A DNA stretch of 23,931 bases from NCBI GenBank assembly GCA_934630985.1, contig CAKTXO010000018.1, positions 1-23,931 of the forward strand, read 5' to 3'. The position numbers and the translations under genes were made by a program. Source of the stretch: an uncultured Oscillospiraceae bacterium (GTDB lineage Bacteria > Bacillota > Clostridia > Oscillospirales > Oscillospiraceae). Of the stretch, positions 1 to 7,339 are shown in pieces. Below the pieces are notes generated by a model. It did no database searches. It had not been told where the DNA came from and was given only the letters and a program-made list of their open reading frames with translations. Within the stretch, counting starts at the first letter, position 1, and each line of letters opens with the position of its first letter.

Positions 1-58
1 CTCCGGGCAAACTCCCCGTCCCGGTGGCACTTAACGCAGGGTCTCCTACTCTGTTCAC
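1..58 (-). promoter_or_regulatory. possible T-box leader, 5' part, transcribed out of the window
   Basis: Read on the minus strand, the stretch directly downstream of the promoter at 64-92 contains GAACAGAGTAGGAG followed by a small hairpin-forming GGGACGGGGAGTTTGCCC. This resembles the start of Stem I of clostridial T-box leaders that control aminoacyl-tRNA synthetase genes. Only the first ~58 nt lie in the window, so the specifier loop, antiterminator and gene cannot be seen. In many Clostridia a serS gene lies near parB, which makes a synthetase plausible, but that is context inference. It could be another structured leader. Confidence 0.35.
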
Positions 59-63
59 GGCAC

Positions 64-92
64 AATATACACGAATTGTCGGCAAATGTAAA
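64..92 (-). promoter_or_regulatory. sigma-A-type promoter pointing left
   Basis: On the minus strand there is a -35 TTTACA (87-92) and a -10 TATATT (64-69) separated by exactly 17 nt. It is divergent from the ParB-family gene and would start a transcript near position 57 that leaves the window to the left. Confidence 0.6.
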
Positions 93-223
93 TAGGTTTC
101 TTCAATTTTTTCCTATGCAAAAAATGTCGCACGGTTTGTGCTTACCCGGGGTTCCCTTTCGCCGGATTTCCCCTGGGGCTTGGCCTAAAATAAACGTACA
201 AACTGATGCGGGGAGGATGGAAC

Positions 224-1006
224 ATGCAGTGTCAGAAGCTGAAAACCTACATGGAAACCGGTCGGGTGGTTTTTCTGCCCGCCCAGTCCATACACCCCAA
301 TCCGGCTCAGCCCCGGAAGGTCTTTGCTCCCGGCGCTCTGGACGAGCTGGCCGAGTCCATAAGGCTCCACGGCATTTTGCAGCCCCTGTCCGTCCGCCGA
401 CAGGAGGGCGGCTATGAGCTGATCTCCGGAGAGCGGCGGCTTCGGGCGGCGCAGTTGGCGGGGGTCACGGACATTCCCTGCATTCTCATGCGGATGGACG
501 ATCTGGAATCGGGCATGGCGGCGCTGGTGGAAAATTTGCAGCGGCAGGATCTGGATTTCATCGAGGAGGCCCAGGGCATCCGCTACCTCATGGAGCATTT
601 CGGGATGCGCCAGGAGCAGGCCGCCCGGCTGCTGGGAAAAAGTCAGAGCGCGGTGGCCAACAAGCTGCGCCTGCTGCGCCACAGTCCGGCGGTGCTGGAG
701 GCACTGCGCGCCGCCGGGCTTACCGAGCGGCACGGCCGGGCGCTGCTGCGGCTCCCGGACGAGGAAAGCACCCTGGAGGCACTCCGGGAAATCGTCCGGC
801 AGAACATGAGCGTAGCCCAGACCGAGCGGTACATCGACCGGCTGCTGAACGCCCCGAATCACGGAAGCTCCCGGGCAAATATCGGGGCGTTTCTGAACAA
901 TCTGACCCAAAATCTGCAAAAAATTCAGCTGTCCGGGATTCCCGCCGTATCGGAACGGCGGGAAACGGACAGCCAGATCGTGCTGACAATTACGATACCA
1001 AAGTGA
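224..1006 (+). CDS. ParB/Noc family DNA-binding protein
   Basis: This 260-residue protein is a ParB-family, CTP-dependent DNA clamp or chromosome-organising protein. The N-terminal ParB/Srx domain spans about residues 15-108. It carries the GERRLRAA nucleotide-binding box (69-76) and an ENLQR motif (103-107). A helix-turn-helix follows at about 126-150 (RQEQAARLLGKSQSAVANKL), then a helical linker and a C-terminal region (about 215-260) that would be the dimerisation domain. An in-frame ATG exists at 206, but GGGGAGG at 210-216 sits 7 nt before the ATG at 224, so 224 is preferred. Whether it is ParB (parS binding, with ParA) or the paralogue Noc cannot be decided, because no ParA lies in the window. 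A possible -10 (TAAAAT, 186-191) lacks a good -35. Confidence 0.9.
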   Translation: MQCQKLKTYMETGRVVFLPAQSIHPNPAQPRKVFAPGALDELAESIRLHGILQPLSVRRQEGGYELISGERRLRAAQLAGVTDIPCILMRMDDLESGMAALVENLQRQDLDFIEEAQGIRYLMEHFGMRQEQAARLLGKSQSAVANKLRLLRHSPAVLEALRAAGLTERHGRALLRLPDEESTLEALREIVRQNMSVAQTERYIDRLLNAPNHGSSRANIGAFLNNLTQNLQKIQLSGIPAVSERRETDSQIVLTITIPK

Positions 1007-1080
1007 GATATTTCGGAGGCCGTCGGCAAACCGTGCCATTGCAAGCACTATCGAAAGAAGCGCTGGTGCGGGAGAACCCC

Positions 1081-1237
1081 GGCTCCCTTGTGTAAAGGGA
1101 GCTGTCAGCGCAGCTGACTGAGGGATTGTAAAGCTGCGTCAATGAGAGCACACAAACAGATGGAAGTTCTGATCCCCTCAGTCTCGTGCTTGCGGGGGAC
1201 GCACGAGACAGCTCCCCTTGATCAGCAAGGGGAGCCT
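1081..1237. repeat. palindromic interspersed repeat, family B
   Basis: A 157-bp imperfect palindrome with near-identical inverted ends: GGCTCCCTTG at the left and the complement of GGCTCCCCTTG at the right. Each end folds into its own hairpin (GCTCCCTT/AAGGGAGC at 1082-1102) followed by a GCTGTC...GACTGAGGG arm. It encodes no plausible protein and is MITE-like or REP-like. Positions 1007-1080, between the ParB gene and this element, hold nothing recognisable. Confidence 0.7.
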
Positions 1238-1242
1238 TTGCT

Positions 1243-1366
1243 CTCATCCGTCACGGCTTTGCCGTGCCGGATGAGGGTCACTTGCCTCTCCCTATGGGAG
1301 AGGTGCCGGAGGCGGAGAGGGCGTTTTTTACCCTCTCAGTCGGCTTCGCCGCCAGCTCCCCCGGAG
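1243..1366 (+). repeat. palindromic interspersed repeat, family C, copy 1
   Basis: It begins with the hairpin CTCATCCG-CACGGC-TTT-GCCGTG-CGGATGAG (1243-1275). It continues with CCTCTCCC...GGGAGAGG, a GGAGAGGGCG block and CCCTCTCAGTCGGCTTCG...CAGCTCCCCC. The same ordered blocks occur in the opposite orientation at about 7128-7270, which shows this is a dispersed element and not a gene-specific terminator. Confidence 0.7.
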
Positions 1367-1604
1367 TGTCGAAAAACCATGTCATTGCGAGGCAGTGCGC
1401 ACCGAAATAGAAGGTGTCATTGCGAACCAGTCCGCAGACTGGTGTGGCAATCCCCCGGATATTCCAAAAAACTACCGGCGGAGCGCAAAGACTTCCTCTA
1501 CGCAAGGGAGCCGGAGGTACTCCCGCACCAGTGCGTTTTTCGGTGGTTCTCGGAATGCTTCGGGGATTGCCACACCAGTGTTGCGACACTGGTTCGCAAT
1601 GACA
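1367..1604. repeat. palindromic interspersed repeat, family A, copy 1
   Basis: It starts with TGTCGAAAAACCATGTCATTG and contains a long inverted repeat with arms TGTCATTGCGAACCAGT (1415-1431) and its exact complement (1588-1604). Inside the arms lie GGTGTGGCAATCCCC and its complement. The unit occurs four times in the window (also about 9413, 12668 and 21773). No transposase is encoded, so it is probably non-autonomous. Overlapping short open frames are an effect of its GC content. Confidence 0.75.
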
Positions 1605-1638
1605 TATTTCTATCGGGGCTGGTTCATAATAGCAGCTC

Positions 1639-1992
1639 CTAGAACAGCTCCCTTTGGTAATTGACGGACAGCTCCGGCCAGCCGTTTTTCGCGCCCCGGC
1701 GAACAACGGCCTCCGGGTCTTCCTCCGTGAAAAACAGGGCAAGGCCGTCCTGCCAGGAAGCCAGGGTGATGCCGTACTGCCCGGCGATTTCCTCGGCCTC
1801 TGCCCGGGTATCCGTCAGCGCCATGAGCTGAGGCTCCACAGCCCCGGCGGTTTCCTCGGTCTGGGATTGGGTGGTGACCGGGGGCTGGACGGTGACGACG
1901 GTTGCCTCCGTGGGCTGAGACTTTTGACCCCCGGCGCAGCCGGACAGCAGCAGCGCCGTCAGACTGAGAAAAATCGGAATTCGCTTATTCAT
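1639..1992 (-). CDS. small lipoprotein with a subtilisin-propeptide-like domain
   Basis: A 117-residue predicted lipoprotein. MNKR plus a hydrophobic stretch leads to the lipobox LSGC, with Cys19 as lipidation site. A Thr/Gln-rich linker (about 22-50) and a C-terminal domain (about 54-117) follow. Residues 61-87 align without gaps to residues 174-200 of the upstream subtilisin, with 10 identities including D-T, two Ala, Leu and QDGLA. That region of the protease is its propeptide. The start at 1992 overlaps the protease stop by 4 bp (ATGA) and is preceded by AAGGAG, which implies translational coupling. I infer a surface-tethered propeptide-like (I9-type) inhibitor or folding helper for the protease. 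The similarity is weak and no family assignment is certain. Confidence 0.8.
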   Translation of the reverse strand: MNKRIPIFLSLTALLLSGCAGGQKSQPTEATVVTVQPPVTTQSQTEETAGAVEPQLMALTDTRAEAEEIAGQYGITLASWQDGLALFFTEEDPEAVVRRGAKNGWPELSVNYQRELF

Positions 1993-4900
1993 GATTGCTC
2001 CTTTTTCGGTGTGCTGCGCACGGTAATGGTGCACGAGCGGTTGGTGCCGTCGGTGGTTCGGATGGTGATTCTCGCCGTGCCGGTCTGGGTGGAGCAGAGC
2101 TTCAGGGTAAACCAGCCGTCCTTGCCGGAGCTGGAACCGCTGGCACTGCCCACAACGCTGGCAACCTTGGGGTTGCTGCTGGTGAAGACAAAGTTACTCA
2201 CGCTGTAGCTCCCCATGCTCCGGGCGAACTGATCGCTGTAGAAAACCATCTCCCGGGTGCCGCCAGGCTCAATGCCAATGGTTTTTCGATTCGCCGCCAC
2301 AGACAGCTTGGTTGCGGGCGGCACCAGCAGGTAGGTGATGCTGTCCCGCACCTTACCGGATTCCTGAGATCGGGCGATCACCGTCAGTTCCAGGTTCTCC
2401 CCCGCCTCAATGTGGTCGCGAATGAGACTCGAAGCATTTGCGCGGATGCTCAGCCGACCGCTGGTGGTAAGACCAATATATTTGGAAAAATCTGCTTTTA
2501 CATTCAAGCTATCCGAACCCTTGCTTGCCCAGAGTTCCCAGCTCCAGGTAATTTTCTGATTGGTGGGTCTGCCGTAGGTTTGGGCAAAGGTCACCTTGTG
2601 GCTGACGGATTTTCCCGCCGCCAGCAGGGGCTCGGAAATCAGCATTCTTCCCCGGGGTGCGGAGGTTGACAGGGCAATGGTGGACACCGGGTTTTCCACC
2701 TTCACGGTGACGGTCTGCTTTTTCCCGGAGCCGTCCAGGGCGGAAACGGTGATTTTCGCCGTGCCGGCCTTGTGCGCCTGGACAAAGCCATCGTCCGTGA
2801 CGGAGACAATGCGCGGATTGCTGCTGCTCCACCGCAGACAGTCCTCGTTATTCAGGTCGTTGCCCTTGGAATCCTGAGGCTCCGCCCCCAGGAATACCTT
2901 GTCCTGCCGGTCGGAATCGCCTGCCGGCTGCACGCTGTACAGGGTCAGGCCGATGAGATAGTCGTTCCGGTCATAGCGCTGGGCAACGGGGGTGTAGCCC
3001 GCCTCCCCGGCAATGTAGGTACAAATCCGGCTGCATCTGGGCGCCACGGTCAGGGTATACTCCGCACCCACGCCGCCGCCCTCCGGGGGCTGGGCGGAAA
3101 TGGTGATGGTGTCCCCGATTTGGGCGTCCTTCGGCACATAAAGTCTGCCGTTTGTGATTCGGGTGCCTTCCGGCCCCTCAAGAACCGACCAGGTGAACCG
3201 GTTCACCGCCCCCCTGGGAGCCGCCTGGGTCTTGAAGGTGGAATTGGTGCCGGGTGCCATGGAGGAAAGGCCGGTGATGGTCAGGCTCTCCACCGCCTGG
3301 GTCACGGTGACGGTGCATTTGGCGGTTTTTCCGCTGCCGTCCAGAGCCTTGCAGGTGATGGTGGTGCTTCCCTTGGTCAGGGCGGTAACTACGCCGTCCT
3401 CCACAGTGGCCACCTGGGGTCTACTGCTGCTCCAGAGCACCTCCGGGGAAACCGGTTCCTTCTTGGCGTCCAGCATCGTTACGGTCAAAGTGGCGGTATT
3501 GCCGGTATAGCAGCTGATTCTCGCGGCGGAAAGGCTGATTCTTACCACCGGATTCAGGGCTTTCACCGTCACCCGGAAGGGTTCGGAGGAAACCTGATCG
3601 GTTTTGGACACTGCCGTCACCTCCACCCAGCCCTCGTCCCCGGCGGAAAGCTTGGGGGTAGTGAGCTTGCCGGTGGAGGCATTGACGGAAGCCTTTGCCA
3701 TATTCTCCGACCGATTGGATATCTGCCAGGTCACGGCCTGCTCCACCGGTGCTTCCGGGTTCACGCCTGTGACTTTTGCCTGGAATTCGCCGGTCTTACC
3801 TGCCAGCAGTTCCCTGGGGCCGGAAACGGTAACGCTTCCGATCTCCGTGCCCTTCTTCACCTGAATCCGGCAGGTGAGGACGCTGCCCGCCAGCCCCACG
3901 CCGCTGACCTGAATCGCCTTCACCGTCAGGGTCTGACCGGCATAGTCGGTCAGGGAAATGGGTTCGCTGTACCGCTGGCCGTGGACGATCTGTCCTTCCC
4001 GAATTCCTGGGGCTTTGCCGTCCAGGGTATAGAGAAGGAACGCGTTCTCCTCGCTGCCGGTCAGGCACAGCTGGCCGTCCCAGGGGGCGATCAGGGTGCC
4101 GCCGTCGGACTGGCTCAGCACCTCCTCCGTCTCCGGATCCCGGATTTCCGCCGTCGGGATGCCGGGCTTTTCCGACAGAGCCTTTGCCGCGTTGACGATG
4201 CCCGCCCCCAGGTCACTGCCGCCCTTGGTGGCCGTGGCCTTCAGCCGGGCGGTGATCTGGGCGGGAGTGGCATCGGGATGGACACTCTTGTACAGGGCGG
4301 CGACCCCCGCCACCACCGGAGAAGCCATGGAGGTTCCGCTTTTGGGCCAATAGCTGCCGTTATTATAGGTTGACCAGATGTCCGCCCCCGGGGCGGCCAC
4401 ATCTGCCCAGGTGCCGTAGCTGGAGCCGGAGGCTCGATTGTTGGTGCTGTCTACGGAGACTACGCCGATGACGTTGTCGTAGCCTGCCGGGTAGTTCAGG
4501 CAGTTGGTGCCGTCGTTGCCCATAGCCGCCACAACGGTGACGCCGTTCTTGGCAGCCTCGTTGATGACCTTCTGGAAGACCGCGTTGTAGGCCGTACCGC
4601 CGATGCTGATATTGACAATCTGGGCGCCGTTTTTCACTGCCGTCCGCAGGGCGGCAATGAGCGCAGAATCATAAATCTTCCCCTCGCTGTTCACCACCCG
4701 CAGGCTCAGAATCGTAGCCCCCGGGGCGATGCCCGCGCCGCCCTTGCCGTTGCCCATGGCCGCGCCGATGATGCCCGCCACATGGGTGCCGTGACCCATG
4801 GCATCGTCCAGACCCAGGGACTCATCGCCATTGGTAACTTCTACCCTTTTCAGATTGGGCAGATCCTCATGGTCAGCCTTGACGCCGGTGTCGATGACCG

Positions 4901-5807
4901 CCACCGTCACCCCCTTGCCGGTGGTGACGCCCCAGGCGGCATAGCTGTCCACGGTGTCGTGCATGTACTGATAGCGATAGGAGGCGGGATTCGTCAGATA
5001 GGGATCCGGATTTTCCGTGTTGTCCAGCCAGCTGCGCCAGGTCTGGGGCTGGGGAATGTCGTCGGAGAACAGGGCAATGCCGTAATCTTCCGTCTCTTCC
5101 GCCTCATCCGGCGGAAGCACAGCCATGTGATTGGGATAGGCCACGGGAAGCCGGTCGGACTCCTGGGCGGCGGTCAGCGCCTCCACCACGGAAACGCCCT
5201 TCAGCCGCAGCGTGGCAAGGCCGTCCTGCCGGCAGACCAGCTCCGCCGAGAAGGCCTGGGCATAGGCCTGGGCGGTTTCCTCGGTATCTGCCCACACCAG
5301 CAGAATATCCTTTTCATACTGCGTCCCTTCCATCAGGGAAGCAGTCTGCTGCGCCACCTGATGGGAAATCATGTCCGCCTTATCTGCCAGCTCTTCCTCG
5401 CTGAGGACATAATCCTCCGGCAGACCGGGCAGGTCGTAGGGAAGCGCCTCCGGCTCGGTTTCGGCGGTGGTCTCCGACATGGTTTCCTCTGTCGTTTCCG
5501 CGGCGGGTTCCTCTGTCGTGTCCGGGAGGGTTTCCCGCGCCGTTTCCGGAACCGTCTCCGGGATGGTTGCCGGAGTGGTCGCCGGAGTGGTCACCCCGGT
5601 GGTCTCCGGCAGGGATTCTTCGGCAGTCTCGGTGGTTTCCGGAGCGGCCGTTTCTCCCGTGTCTTCCGCAACCGCAGGGGTCGTCCCGGTTTCCGCCGGC
5701 TGGGCAGAAATCTGCGCCGGTTCCTCCGCCAAGACCGGCTGAGGCAGCGCGCCTGCCATCAGCGCCAGCACCAGTGCCAGTGCCAGTATGTTTTTCCCGT
5801 ATTTCAT
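1989..5807 (-). CDS. secreted subtilisin-like (S8) serine protease with Ig-like repeats
   Basis: A 1272-residue secreted protease. A signal peptide (about 1-27, ending VLA-EE) precedes an acidic Pro/Thr/Glu-rich linker (about 30-123) made of PETT-like units. A propeptide-like segment follows at about 165-230. The S8 catalytic domain (about 295-545) shows Asp306 (AVIDTG), His339 (GHGTHVAG), oxyanion Asn431 (AMGNDG) and Ser493 (GTSMASP). Next comes a chitobiase/FN3-like module (about 590-650, LYTLDGKAPG). At least three bacterial Ig-like (BIG2-type) domains lie at about 755-835, 955-1040 and 1165-1265, with WSSSxPxVATV-type strands. There is no LPXTG or SLH anchor. AAAGGAG precedes the start. 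The substrate is unknown. The gene is 25 nt downstream of the DUF2284 gene and overlaps the lipoprotein gene. Confidence 0.95.
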   Translation of the reverse strand: MKYGKNILALALVLALMAGALPQPVLAEEPAQISAQPAETGTTPAVAEDTGETAAPETTETAEESLPETTGVTTPATTPATIPETVPETARETLPDTTEEPAAETTEETMSETTAETEPEALPYDLPGLPEDYVLSEEELADKADMISHQVAQQTASLMEGTQYEKDILLVWADTEETAQAYAQAFSAELVCRQDGLATLRLKGVSVVEALTAAQESDRLPVAYPNHMAVLPPDEAEETEDYGIALFSDDIPQPQTWRSWLDNTENPDPYLTNPASYRYQYMHDTVDSYAAWGVTTGKGVTVAVIDTGVKADHEDLPNLKRVEVTNGDESLGLDDAMGHGTHVAGIIGAAMGNGKGGAGIAPGATILSLRVVNSEGKIYDSALIAALRTAVKNGAQIVNISIGGTAYNAVFQKVINEAAKNGVTVVAAMGNDGTNCLNYPAGYDNVIGVVSVDSTNNRASGSSYGTWADVAAPGADIWSTYNNGSYWPKSGTSMASPVVAGVAALYKSVHPDATPAQITARLKATATKGGSDLGAGIVNAAKALSEKPGIPTAEIRDPETEEVLSQSDGGTLIAPWDGQLCLTGSEENAFLLYTLDGKAPGIREGQIVHGQRYSEPISLTDYAGQTLTVKAIQVSGVGLAGSVLTCRIQVKKGTEIGSVTVSGPRELLAGKTGEFQAKVTGVNPEAPVEQAVTWQISNRSENMAKASVNASTGKLTTPKLSAGDEGWVEVTAVSKTDQVSSEPFRVTVKALNPVVRISLSAARISCYTGNTATLTVTMLDAKKEPVSPEVLWSSSRPQVATVEDGVVTALTKGSTTITCKALDGSGKTAKCTVTVTQAVESLTITGLSSMAPGTNSTFKTQAAPRGAVNRFTWSVLEGPEGTRITNGRLYVPKDAQIGDTITISAQPPEGGGVGAEYTLTVAPRCSRICTYIAGEAGYTPVAQRYDRNDYLIGLTLYSVQPAGDSDRQDKVFLGAEPQDSKGNDLNNEDCLRWSSSNPRIVSVTDDGFVQAHKAGTAKITVSALDGSGKKQTVTVKVENPVSTIALSTSAPRGRMLISEPLLAAGKSVSHKVTFAQTYGRPTNQKITWSWELWASKGSDSLNVKADFSKYIGLTTSGRLSIRANASSLIRDHIEAGENLELTVIARSQESGKVRDSITYLLVPPATKLSVAANRKTIGIEPGGTREMVFYSDQFARSMGSYSVSNFVFTSSNPKVASVVGSASGSSSGKDGWFTLKLCSTQTGTARITIRTTDGTNRSCTITVRSTPKKEQS

Positions 5808-5832
5808 CTGAAAAACGCTCCTTTCTCAGTGT

Positions 5833-6372
5833 TCAGTCAGAAAACAGCAGCAGCGATACCCAGGTCACCACATTGGAGCCGTACTGGAATTCCAGCCCGT
5901 TTTCCTCCAGAGTGGGAATGATGTTGATGCCCTGGCTTTCCACGCAGGGGTGCATCTGCTCCGGGTGACGACAGGGCTTGTTGTCCAGGTAGGCGCACCG
6001 CTTGCAGATGGCGCAGGCCTCGGTGGACAGAATGTAGGGCTCCGCCCCCAGGGAACGAAGAATGTCCCCCACCTGATCGGTCAGAGCCTCGTGGTCTGCC
6101 CGGGTGGCAAGGGTCGCCTGCAAATTGCTGATATCCGCCACCTCGGTGATGGAGGAAATCAGAAGGCACTTGTTGTAGCCCAGGCACTTTGCCTTGCATT
6201 CTTCCACCGTGCCCACCCCCGGGGGGCAAGCCCAGGTGGTGCCGTACATGGCGCATTCGTGCTGACAGATCCAGCGCACCCGGTCAGAAAATTCCAGCTT
6301 TTTCGGTTCCACCCAGGCGTAGATGTACAGGGGCAGCTCGGAAAGCGCCGCCTCCAGCTTTTTGTAGTTCAC
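5833..6372 (-). CDS. DUF2284 family Cys-rich metal-binding protein
   Basis: A 179-residue protein matching the DUF2284 predicted metal-binding family. The sequence has 11 cysteines. One set lies in C36-x3-C40-x8-C49-PP, with C59, C63 and C69 close by. A C-terminal ferredoxin-like cluster (C120-x2-C123-x2-C126, then C134 and C143) could hold an iron-sulfur centre. Biochemical function is not established for the family. The start codon is GTG at 6372, overlapping the TGA of the upstream phosphatase gene (GTGA, 4 bp), so the two are translationally coupled. There is no signal peptide, so it is probably cytoplasmic. Confidence 0.85.
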   Translation of the reverse strand: MNYKKLEAALSELPLYIYAWVEPKKLEFSDRVRWICQHECAMYGTTWACPPGVGTVEECKAKCLGYNKCLLISSITEVADISNLQATLATRADHEALTDQVGDILRSLGAEPYILSTEACAICKRCAYLDNKPCRHPEQMHPCVESQGINIIPTLEENGLEFQYGSNVVTWVSLLLFSD

Positions 6373-6800
6373 GGAAATTCCTCCAAAATCTTCTTGCAGC
6401 CTTCCACCAGATCCCGGTAGGTGGTCTCGAAATCCCCGGTGTACCAGGGGTCGGCCACATCCCGGGGCAGGAGCGGGCGGATTTTCTCCGGGTCATGGGG
6501 CAGCAGCCGCTCTAAGTATCGGGCGTTGCTGCGATCCATGTAGTAAATCCGGTCGAAGTGCCGGTAGTCCTCCATGGTCACCTGCCGGGAGCGGTGGCCG
6601 CCCCAGGGAACGCCCTGGCGTTCCAGCTCCCGCCGGGCAGGGGGATACAGGCCGTTTCCGATTTCCTCCCGGCTCACCGCCGCGGAGTCGATCTCAAAGT
6701 CCGCCGCCCGGCCTGCCCGGCAGACCATGTCCTGTAAAATGTACTGCCCCATGGGACTGCGGCAGATATTCCCGTGGCAGATAAATAAGATTTTTATCAT
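6369..6800 (-). CDS. low-molecular-weight protein-tyrosine phosphatase
   Basis: A 143-residue LMW-PTP, the usual family length, predicted to hydrolyse phosphotyrosine on cytoplasmic proteins. The N-terminal P-loop CHGNICRS supplies the nucleophile Cys8 and Arg14 (C-x5-R), and the general-acid Asp117 is in ADPWYTGDF. The reading frame extends upstream to 6902, but the ATG at 6800 gives the canonical N-terminus (MIKILFICHGN). A weak GGAG site lies about 10 nt before it. It heads the minus-strand unit with the DUF2284 protein, the subtilisin and the lipoprotein. No matching tyrosine kinase or capsule genes lie in the window. The arsenate reductase branch of the fold is less likely given the DPWY acid loop. 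Confidence 0.92.
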   Translation of the reverse strand: MIKILFICHGNICRSPMGQYILQDMVCRAGRAADFEIDSAAVSREEIGNGLYPPARRELERQGVPWGGHRSRQVTMEDYRHFDRIYYMDRSNARYLERLLPHDPEKIRPLLPRDVADPWYTGDFETTYRDLVEGCKKILEEFP

Positions 6801-6960
6801 ATTTTTATAACTCCGTTTTTGCTTTGTATTTCTTCTCGAATTTTCCCGTATTTTCTGGTGCTTTTCCCTACAACAATGGTAAATTCGTTCGCCTTCACGC
6901 AAAATCCGGTTTTATTGTCTCGTCTTTTTTCGCTCACGGAATCTTTCTTTTCAAGTAAGG

Positions 6961-7002
6961 AGAGCCAGACTTGCGACTACATCATACCACAAATCTGGCT
7001 CT
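6961..7002 (-). promoter_or_regulatory. inverted repeat around a possible extended -10 promoter
   Basis: Arms AGAGCCAGA (6961-6969) and TCTGGCTCT (6994-7002) are perfectly complementary with a 24-nt spacer. On the minus strand the spacer contains TGGTATGAT, an extended -10 (-10 hexamer at 6981-6986), about 180 nt before the phosphatase start. There is no convincing -35. It may be a promoter with a flanking operator, or a hairpin in the leader. The rest of 6801-7127 is AT-rich with no gene I can support. Confidence 0.4.
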
Positions 7003-7127
7003 GCGTACAGCTGTATTATGCGAAAACGGCAGTTCTCCCACATTATTTTTTAGAATTTACACCGCTGCGGCCTGATTAGGATCCCGTTTGAACTTCTCCC
7101 ACTTGTTCCGTTCATCCCATAGAAATC

Positions 7128-7270
7128 TTCCTGGGGGAGCTGTCACGAAGCGACCGAGAGGGTAAGAACGCCCTCTCCGCCCCATCCGGGGCACCTCTCC
7201 CAAAGGGAGAGGCAAGACCCTCATCCGGCACGGCTGCGCCGTGCCGCCCCACCTTGTGTAAAAGGGGGGC
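7128..7270 (-). repeat. palindromic interspersed repeat, family C, copy 2
   Basis: This is the reverse-complement copy of the element at 1243-1366. It has the same ordered blocks: GGGGGAGCTGTC, GAGAGGGT, CGCCCTCTCCG, CACCTCTCCC...GGGAGAGG, CCTCATCCGGCACGG...CCGTGCC. The end resembles CCTTGTGTAAAAGGGGGG. It lies between divergently oriented ends of transcription units and carries no open frame of interest. Confidence 0.7.
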
Positions 7271-7289
7271 AGATTTTCCACCAATACGC

Positions 7290-7319
7290 AAAACAGCGGC
7301 ACCGGGTTCCCGGTGCCGC
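7290..7319 (-). terminator. Rho-independent terminator after the KDG kinase gene
   Basis: An 11-bp perfect stem, GCGGCACCGGG / CCCGGTGCCGC (7296-7306 and 7309-7319), lies 20 nt past the kinase stop on the minus strand. It is followed by a short T-run (TTTT, read leftwards at 7290-7293). Confidence 0.7.
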
Positions 7320-7339
7320 CGTTTCTATGGAAAGGGGGA

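Noticed and set aside
1..60. rRNA or 6S RNA fragment at the left edge
   Set aside because: I could not match it to conserved rRNA or 6S segments. A structured leader downstream of a leftward promoter explains it better.
1142..1742. Short open frames on both strands in the repeat island
   Set aside because: They translate family A, B and C repeats, and similar frames recur in other copies. They have no RBS or conserved protein.
2772..4373. 533-codon open frame antisense to the subtilisin gene
   Set aside because: The opposite strand encodes a clear S8 protease with catalytic triad. The antisense product has no coherent motif.
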